A stretch of 64,000 bases of DNA, taken from positions 4,885,501-4,949,500 of the forward strand of contig CM065819.1 of the NCBI GenBank assembly GCA_033398695.1, in the 5' to 3' direction. The translations under genes were made by a program, and so were the position numbers. Of this stretch, positions 56,052 through 64,000 are shown one piece after another. Under the pieces are notes generated by a model. That model was not told where the DNA came from. It made no database searches and saw only the letters and a program-made list of their open reading frames with translations. How positions within the stretch are numbered: position 1 is the stretch's first letter; each line of letters starts with the position of its first letter. Source of the stretch: Orobanche coerulescens (taxonomy: Eukaryota; Streptophyta; Magnoliopsida; Lamiales; Orobanchaceae).

Positions 56052-56918
56052 CAGGCTAGACATCAAAACAACACATTACATTACATACCGACGAATCAAA
56101 ATAACAAACCAATAGACCGATTTGGTCTTTCGACACTGACTTACAAATAAAAATACATAAACTCATCCAGACTCATACCCACGCAAGGGTAAAATAATTA
56201 CCATCACAAACAATAAGACAGCGGAAAAGACAATACAATGGACTCCGACTAACTGAACCCAAAACTGGCCTTCGTGTGATTAGTATCATTCGCCTTTCAT
56301 CATCCCTCGTACTGATCCTGTCTTGCTCCCAGAAACCTGCGTGTACCTGGACACAATACAGATATCCACCCCCCGATTACTCGGGGGTTAGCAAAACTCC
56401 ACTGTTTCGCTAGTGCAAGTATAAAGTGCAAATACGAGCCATACACAACACATTCCCAGAATATAACGAAAGACTTCCCGAGATATATTTAGTTAAAAAT
56501 AGTTCAAGTCTTGAAAGCAGAAACAAAGCAAGTAAGCATTTTGAAAACATTTCCAAATCTCGGGAGTTTTGAAAACATCAGAAATTGAAAAGTTCTTAAT
56601 TCCTCGAAAGCCATTTAGGGTCACAGCCCCAAAGTTCATTTTTCAAAATACAAATCCGTTTAACTAAACACGGGGTCCAAGACCCAACCATTCGTGTCAC
56701 AAAACACAGGGTCCACGACCCGATCATCCACTTCAATTAACTTACAAGGACACATTACACATAACACATTATTCCTATGCCATTCTAGCCAAGCACCAAG
56801 ACTCGATATATAATGTCTCTCGACCCCGAGCACAAAGCATTGTGATACTCCGGACAATATCACAATTAACGAAAACATCAACGTCATCCTCAGGATGAAA
56901 ACCACAACTGGTAACCCG

Positions 56919-57130
56919 CGCCCGTACCCCTTAGTATCGACCCCCAGACATCCCGTCGGACACTCCGGGTGGGAAACCACTTCCGCGGCCGTACCCCTTA
57001 GTATCGACCCCCAGACATCCCGTCGGACACTCCGGGTGGAAGTTCATCCACACACGCACCCAAGTCCACTTCCGTGGCCGTACCCCTTAGTATCGACCCC
57101 CAGTCATCCCGTCGGACACTCCGGGTGGAA
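56919..57130 (-). repeat. Three ~60-bp modules in the 3' LTR of G
   Basis: The same module as in element C (21728-21947). The 5' LTR copy is at 62541-62757. It is near-identical between the families, while neighbouring LTR sequence has diverged. Confidence 0.9.
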
Positions 57131-58238
57131 GGAACAACACACACACACACGTTGCAAAATCACAGTTGCAAACCACAAGCCTCGAAGGTCGATCACAGTA
57201 TATATAGTCGAGGTACCTTACTAGAATGGCCAGTTCATCCAACATATACTCACGACCAAGTAATGATACGATTCATGCTAGAATTTCAACGATGCAGCTA
57301 GTACCAATAACATAGCAACGAGGGAAAATACCTATCCAACCACGCCGAACGACACAATGAGACATGATCATCAATAGGCATACGTTCCATACATATCTCA
57401 AGGAAAGGTTAAGCTATAAATCCACAACGTCATAATCACACTAAACGATACCCCACACATACTTAGACAAGCATATTTAACAACGAAATCATACGAGTCA
57501 TCTTTTAAGGAAGTATTGAAAAGCATATCAATTCATTTGAAAGTTAATTATAGGCATTCATAAATCACGTATCGTAAATTACCAACTAATATATCCACAA
57601 AACACGTAATGTATGGGCAAGATACTTGCCTCGATAATCGATACCGGACACTCCTATAATCACGGCTCAGTCGGGACACCTCGAACAGCTATGATTCCCC
57701 GGCGAAGTAAAAGAATACACCCACGATCGAGAAGCTTGAAGAAAACGACGAACGGAAGGGTTCCGACTCGAGTTCTTCACAAGAATTCGACCCTAACAAC
57801 ATATAATCAATAAAGCATCGATCATGCGAGGAAGAATAATCGTAGAACGCCCGAAACCCCTCTATGACAATTTTCCGGACACCTTCAAGGCGTCGATCAA
57901 GAACTCGACCAAAACAACGAATCGATACGATCCAATCATGGAATAACAAGGGAAACGATACAATACATCTAAATAATCATCAATCCATCACAACTTAAGT
58001 TAAATCGGATTAAACGGACGAAAACGAACAAAATACCCAAAATCCCCAAAATTAGATTTCTAGAAAATCTAACCTGATTCGGTAGATCGGAGGATGTTAT
58101 AGGATGGATGATTGATGATATGAACTCCAAGACTTCATGGATTGATTGTCCAACAACATTTTTCCATGATTCTTACACCTCAAGCCGCGGAAGACAAGGA
58201 GGAGAATGAGAAAAATGGATGAAAAACACGCTGCCACG

Positions 58239-58249
58239 CCTTAAATAGG
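58239..58249 (-). promoter_or_regulatory. TATA box of LTR G
   Basis: The minus strand reads CCTATTTAAGGCG, directly downstream of the palindrome array. Confidence 0.55.
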
Positions 58250-58263
58250 CTGACTGCCGGCCC

Positions 58264-58363
58264 AGTTACGTACGTAACCGGCCAAGGCTTACGTAAGTAA
58301 CCGAGTCACTGTCCCAAATTTGCCGGCCCATTACGTACGTAACTGGCCTTACGTACGTAACTG
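58264..58363. repeat. GTTACGTACGTAAC array in the 3' LTR of G
   Basis: Four copies of a 14-bp palindrome or close variants. The 5' LTR carries the same array from 63891 to the window end, with better-conserved copies. Confidence 0.85.
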
Positions 58364-58899
58364 CCGAGCACTACCGGCCGTAACTCGGCCAGTGCCGGCC
58401 TCGGTTGGAACGATGGCCCGAACGACCCCGAAACCCGAACCTGAATACGAATCGAAGATACGGTTACGAAGTACTCGCAAAGACGAACTCGAGCACTAAG
58501 AGAACACACGATTCCGACCTCCCTAAGGCTCAAAATTCGACAACGGAAGGTAATTACCCCAAACTTTGGGAAATTACGAAAATGGCCCAAAATGCCCGAA
58601 AATCACGATACGTGATCGAATAACCAAACCGAAGTTCACAACACGTCTAACAAAGTTAAACGGACTTACGGGAAAATCGAAACAGTAATTTCGAACGAGA
58701 TTCACGAGAATCGAACTCGAGTGCAGAAAAGTCGTTAAAAAGCACGGAACTCAACAAAACGGCACCGAAACGAACTCGGATGTCAAAAAGTGTAGAATTA
58801 ATCATTCTCAGAATGACGAAACGGTCATGAGAAAGTCATCGAAACGGACCTCCGCCGAAAAATGAAAAATACCGGAAATCCGAAATTGCGGATATTACA

Positions 58900-61598
58900 T
58901 TCTACTCTCCTGAAAAGAAGTTTCGTCCCGAAACTTAAAACAAGTAGGGAGGAGCAATATCCCGCCAGGAAAACTCAACGAGATACACAAGAAACGCATA
59001 ACTTATGCCCAACGGCGAAACGTTACAAGCAGCGCAAAGAAATATACGGCGTGAAAACACGCTCCACGACGACCAACACAACGCCACCGATAGAGACATA
59101 ATAAAACCAACAAGTGATAAGCGTCATAAAACGGATAATACAATCGAGTTGATTATCTGAACAATCACAAAACACAACGAACAAAAATCAACACGATTGA
59201 CCAACCCAACGGTTCATCAATCAAAACGCGAGCCAAACAATAAACAAATACGGAATTCCACTGCCCAAGGGTTGGAAGATCGAAAATGAGACTAATTTCC
59301 CGAACTTAAGGGAATTACGAAGGAGTCTGAATGTTCAAAAATCACGAAACGAGATCAACAAAAACCGAACAATCAATGATCGAACCACAACGATCGAGTC
59401 AACAAAAATCGAATAATCATGTTCGGATCACGAAGAACAATAAGGTTCAACCGACAACTCCAAGGTTCACATCTCGACTCGAGACAATATATGATCCGGT
59501 GAAAACAATAGGATGTGCATTCACATAAGATCCATATGAAAGGGAATAGCACTTGAAAAATCACAACGATAAACGAGTTATTCCGAAACAATACCACACT
59601 CGTTCGATCAACAAAAGCAAGGGATATGGAAAGTTCAGAAAATGTTAACGAGCATAACGAGTCGACAGAGTCGAAAACACAGGAGTTCCAGATCCGATCC
59701 ACTTCGAATAAAAGAACTAATAGAACCAAATGATGTCACTTCCGAACATGGTTCGCAAGAATCGAACCGAACTCGAAAAAGTCACAGTGATAACCAGATC
59801 GACCCACAACAAGATCACAGTTCGTTCAGACGATGAAACCGAAATACAGAACAAGTTCATAAAGTATCAACGAATACGAGCGAGTTGATAGACTAGAGAA
59901 AGAGGAAATGCAGAAGTCCAAAAACAACACGGGTATTACATTCGACCTCTTATAAAACAAATGTCGTCCCCGCAACTCACAACAACGGAAACAAGGTAAC
60001 AACGCGAAAAGCAACCGACAGAAAAATCTCCCATGGGCCTCTCAGAGCCGATCCTGATATCTGTGCTGAAGTTCGCGCCCCGAAAGACTCGGAACTCAAC
60101 TCTCAAAACTGGATCCTGTGGCGAGAAAGATAATTGGTACGTGCATGCCCCCGGCACACCACGGTTGAAACACCTCGGCTCGGCATACCGAAAATACAAC
60201 TGCTAGGTACAATGGAATATAATGTCGCAAAACAACAAACCGAAGATGCCAATTTGGCTTAACATATCAACACATACTAAAATCACAACGACCACAGCAT
60301 TGTTCGACGATTACAACAGCCCGAACGATAGCCCGCACACAACCACAAACCTCATGAAACAATCACACATGCACACAAACGTACAAACCCCAGCTTCAAC
60401 AGCTCACACTCATGCGACAACACACAAATCACCACAAGGCGACAAATAGTAAATACCAGTTCACACCTCTCACAGAGGGCTAGTACAACAAATGCGTGGC
60501 AACGCCTCGACGTTCATGCCACCAATTCGATCATACTCGGGAGCAAACATCATAACGACAAAGCAAACATCATACATACATTCCCAAACGCAAACGGGAG
60601 TTGATAGGTTTTAAAAACGAAAACCTCATTTTAAAAAATAATTTAGAAGAACACCGGTTGATCTTGAGTATCACCTTTCAAAAAGTACAAACGTGAAACA
60701 TCGTTATCGAGACTTTGGAAAACCATTTTTCATTCGATAAAAATGAGGACACTTTCTCTTAGTGAAAACTTTCAGAATATTCGACCCTCGGGTCTAAGTA
60801 AAAGTGTTTATAAAACATTGAAAATATCTCAAAACATTTTGGTCCTCGAGGTAGAAGAACTTTGAAACATATTGTGGCACCTTAGAAGTACCACGAGAAA
60901 ACAATTCATTTTAAACGTACGTCTCGAAATTTATTTTCTAAGATACTCAAGGTTTTCGAAAATAATTCAATGTGCTAGAATGCCCAAAAATTTCAGGTAA
61001 ATACACGGAACAATATAGCGCCGTGGGTCCCGCGCCGGAACCCACCAGGATAAAAACCATTTACAAAAAAAAAACGCCAAAAAGGTCAATGATGGTAATA
61101 TTTCAAAACTCACAAAAGCCATTTACAAAATACTAAATACCGTCATAAAAAAAAAATTCGCCAAAACGATCAAGGCCGAAATGCCAAAAACTCGGTTAAG
61201 GAAATCGGTTTTCGAAATAAAGCTCAGTCAGTAAAATACCGAAAGACATTACAAAAGAACTCACGCAGCGGATAAAAGAAATACAATCCAGCAACACTAC
61301 TCCTCACATGAACGAAATATGAGAGTCAAATAATCACGTATCAAGAAATCAAAATCCATAAGAGGATTCCGTCACTTAACAAATAATCATAAAAATAGCT
61401 CGTGTCACACGAGGCACAACACAAAGAAGGGAGACTTACATCCACAGGTCGCACAAAGATGATGATCGCCCTACGATACTAATCACGACCAACAAACTCA
61501 GACGACGCGTCGCGACACGACTCAGTCAGACAAAATATGACAATACAAGACTCAACAAGACATAACTCGACCCGACAGCCTAGGTTTCCTCAACCTAA
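58900..61598 (-). mobile_element. Non-coding interior of element G with remnants of a second LTR element (I)
   Basis: No gag-pol is detectable. A second polypurine/LTR joint lies at 59940 (minus: GGTCGAA|TGTAATACCCG), and GDDICFIRGRM just upstream looks like a pol tail. At 61023-61045 a U5-type hairpin (GTGGGTTCC/GGGACCCAC) marks the end of another LTR. These suggest a truncated related element I inside or recombined with G. The leader near the primer-binding site (61430-61598) resembles that of J. The rest is A-rich and unassigned. Confidence 0.6.
61023..61045 (-). other. U5-type hairpin of LTR remnant I
   Basis: The minus strand GTGGGTTCC pairs with GGGACCCAC (nine pairs, one wobble) around GGCGC. 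Flanks CCTG and GGC are conserved with the other LTRs. Confidence 0.6.
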
Positions 61599-61610
61599 GC
61601 TCCGATACCA
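61599..61610 (-). other. Primer-binding site of element G
   Basis: The minus strand reads TGGTATCGGAGC, four bases from the LTR, with one mismatch to the initiator-tRNA-Met site. Confidence 0.85.
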
Positions 61611-61614
61611 TAAA

Positions 61615-64000
61615 TGTAACACCCCCAGATCGAACCGGGAATATTACATGCCGCAGACCCTCTCCGTGAGGATCCACCAGGCTAGACATCAAAACAACAC
61701 ATTACATTACATACCGACGAATCAAAATAACGAACCAATAGTCCGATTTGGTCTTTCGACACTGACTTACAAATAAAAATACATAAACTCATCCATACTC
61801 ATACCCACGCAAGGGTAAAATAGTTACCATCACAAACAATAAGACAGCGGAAAAGACAATACAATGGACTCCGACTAACTGAACCCAAAACTGGCCTTCG
61901 TGTGATTAGTATCATTCGTCTTTCATCATCCCTCATACCGATCCTGTCTTTCTCCCAAAAACCTGCATGTACCTGGACACAATACAGATATCCACCCCCC
62001 GATTACTCGGGGGTTAGCAAAACTCCACTGTTTCGCTAGTGCAAGTATAAAGTGTAAATACGAGCCATACACAACACAGTCCGAGAATATAACGAAAGAC
62101 TTCCCGAGATATATTTAGTTAAAAATAGTTCAAGTCTTGAAAGCAGAAACGAAGCAAGTAAGCATTTTGAAAACATTTCCAAATCTCGGGAGTTTTGAAA
62201 AAATCAGAAATTGAAAAGTTCTTAATTCCTCGAAAGCCATTTTGGGTCACAGCCCCAAAGTTCATTTTCCAAAATACAAATCCGTTTAACAAAACACGGG
62301 GTCCACGACCCAACCATTCCGGTCACAAAACACAGGGTCCACGACTCGATCATCCACTTCAATTCACTTACAAGGACACATTACACATAACACATTATTC
62401 CTATGCCATTCTAGCCAAGCACCAAGACTCGATATATAATGTCTCTCGACCCCGAGCACAAAGCATTGTGATACTCCGAACAATATCACAATTAACGAAA
62501 ACATCAACGTCATCCTCAAGATGAAAACTACAACTGGTTACCCGCGGCCGTACCCCTTAGTATCGACCCCCAGACATCCTGTCGGACACTCCGGGTGGGA
62601 AACCACTTCCGCGGCCGTACCCCTTAGTATCGACCCCTAGACATCCCGTCGGACACTCTGGGTGGAAGTTCATCCACACACGCACCCAAGTCCACTTCCG
62701 TGGCCGTACCCCTTAGTATCGACCCCCAGACATCCCGTCGGACACTCCGGGTGGAAGGAACAACACACACACACGTTCCAAAATCACAGTTGCAAACCAC
62801 AAGCCTCGAAGGTCAATCACAGTATATATAGTCGAGGTACCTTACTAGAATGGCCAGTTCATCCAACATATACTCACGACCAAGTAATGATACGATTCAT
62901 GCTAGAATTTCAACGATGCGGCTAGTACCAATAACATAGCAACGAGGGAAAATACCTATCCAACCACGCCGAACGACACAATGAGACAGAATCATCAATA
63001 GGCATACGTTCCATACATATCTCAAGGAAAGGTTAAGCTATAAATCCACAACGTCATAATCACACAAAACGATAACCCACACATACTTAGACAAGCATAT
63101 TTAACAACGAAATCATACGAGTCATCTTTTAAGGAAGTATTGAAAAGCATATCAATTCCTTTGAAAGTTAATTATAGGCATTCATAAATCACGTATCGTA
63201 AATTACCAACTAATATATCCACAAAACACGTAATGTATGGGCAAGATACTTGCCTCGATAATCGATACCGGACACTCCTATAATCACGGCTCAGTCGGGA
63301 CACCTCGAACACCTACGATTCCCCGGCGAAGGAAAAGAATACACCCACGATCGAGAAGCTTGAAGAAAATGACGAACGGAAGGGTTCCGACTCGAGTTCT
63401 TCACAAGAATTCGACCCTAACAACATATAATCAATAAATCATCGATCATACGAGGAAGAATAATCGTAGAACGCCCAAAAACCCCTCTATGACATTTTAC
63501 CGGACACCTTCAAGGCGTCGATGAAGAACTCTACCAAAACAAGGAATCGATACGATCCAACCATGGAATAACAAGGGAAATGATACAATACATCTAAATC
63601 ATCATCAATCCATCACAAGCCTAAGTTAAATCGGATTAAACAGACGAAAACGAACAAAATACCCAAAATCCCCAAAATTAGATTTCTAGAAAATCTGACC
63701 TGATTCGGTAGATAGGAGGATGTTATAGGATGAATGATTGATGATATGAACTCCAAGACTTCGTGGATTGATTTTCCAACAACATTTTTCCATGATTCTT
63801 ACACCTCAAGCTGCGGAAGACAAGGAGGAGAATGAGAAAAATGGATGAAAAACACGCTGTCGGGCCTTAAATAGGCTGACTGCCGGCCGAGTTACGTACG
63901 TAACCGGCCAAGGCTTACGTACGTAACCGAGTCACTGCCCCAAATCTTCCGGCCCGTTACGTACGTAACGGCCAGGGCCTTACGTACGTAACCGGCCTTA
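61615..64000 (-). mobile_element. 5' LTR of element G, cut by the window end
   Basis: Closely similar to 55989-58370 with scattered substitutions. It ends inside the palindrome array. The missing part would be the first ~500 bp of U3. Confidence 0.9.

Larger units (their letters stand above)
55989..58899 (-). mobile_element. 3' LTR of element G
   Basis: On the minus strand TGTAATATCCGC at 58899 to GGGGGTGTTACA at 55989. In order: GTTACGTACGTAAC array (58363-58264), TATA-like CTATTTAAGG (58249-58239), donor-like AATCAG|GTTAGA (near 58075), 60-bp modules (57130-56919), U5 hairpin (56051-56027). Open frames over the modules are artefacts. Confidence 0.9.
55989..64000 (-). mobile_element. Minus-strand gypsy element G with non-coding interior
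   Basis: Two LTRs (55989-58899 and 61615 to beyond 64000) flank 2.7 kb without gag-pol, so it is a LARD-like or deleted, non-autonomous element. The primer-binding site (61610-61599) and polypurine tract (58900-58915) are in place. It sits in the protease of F; the left target pentamer is actgt (55984-55988) and the right one is off-window. Confidence 0.85.

Noticed and set aside
56895..57301. Open frames in LTR G (also 62662-62925) and 21650-22093, 28835-29278 in C
   Set aside because: Translations of the three 60-bp modules; identical artefact in each LTR.
59373..59729. 118-codon minus-strand frame inside element G
   Set aside because: Leu/Val/Phe-rich translation of AT-biased LTR-like DNA without domain or repeats of selection.

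Overview
This window looks like intergenic heterochromatin from a large flowering-plant genome, probably a eudicot. I find no host gene, tRNA or rRNA. Almost every base belongs to nested transposable elements: Ty3/gypsy LTR retrotransposons of the Tekay-like chromovirus, Tat and Athila types, one Ty1/copia tail, a Mutator-like DNA transposon (MULE), one CACTA end and several MITEs. Element labels A to J below are mine.

Layout. 1-2280: leader and 5' LTR of a minus-strand gypsy element J, whose body lies left of the window. 2281-18722: element D (+), internally deleted. Its 5' LTR was split by J and by a complete Tat-lineage element A (2815-13724, target-site duplication aatta). A carries degraded gag-pol, ten ~53-bp tandem repeats and a spliced antisense gene. 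18751-40864: element E (-), same family as D. Its 3' LTR lies head-to-head with the 3' LTR of D across a 28-bp junction. E contains element C (20236-29667, duplication gtgac) in its 3' LTR and solo LTR H (35866-38212, duplication gatgt) in its gag. E also has an unusual intact coiled-coil ORF upstream of gag. 40865-44995: Athila gag/protease fragment, CACTA end, and a copia RNase H tail with its LTR. 44996-51093: a MULE with ~60-bp inverted ends holding two convergent genes, a plant-mobile-domain gene (+) and a FAR1-like transposase with a SWIM finger and OTU-like protease module (-). 51094-52958: MITEs embedded in mirror-image microsatellites, then AT-rich DNA. 52959-55988: 5' part of gypsy element F, cut by element G. 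55989-64000: element G (-), two ~2.9-kb LTRs (the second runs off the window) around a non-coding interior.

How the parts work. Each gypsy element copies itself through an LTR-driven RNA, gag particles, protease, reverse transcriptase/RNase H and integrase, primed from a tRNA at the primer-binding site next to the 5' LTR. Every gag-pol here is broken by stops or frameshifts, so none of these copies is autonomous. LTR pairs of A and C are nevertheless very similar, so they inserted recently, probably mobilised in trans.

The most interesting signals are shared architectural features of the Tekay-like LTRs: (i) a family-specific array of short CpG palindromes immediately upstream of the TATA box; (ii) a splice-donor-like site ~180 nt downstream of the TATA box, paired with a strong acceptor abutting the gag start, which would remove U5 and the primer-binding site from gag mRNA; (iii) a U5 hairpin with compensatory base changes in six LTR families, which would be kept only in unspliced RNA. 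Together these suggest a retrovirus-like separation of translated and packaged RNA. Other leads are the antisense gene of A, whose TATA region shares 18 identical bases with the LTR promoter, and the two-gene MULE.
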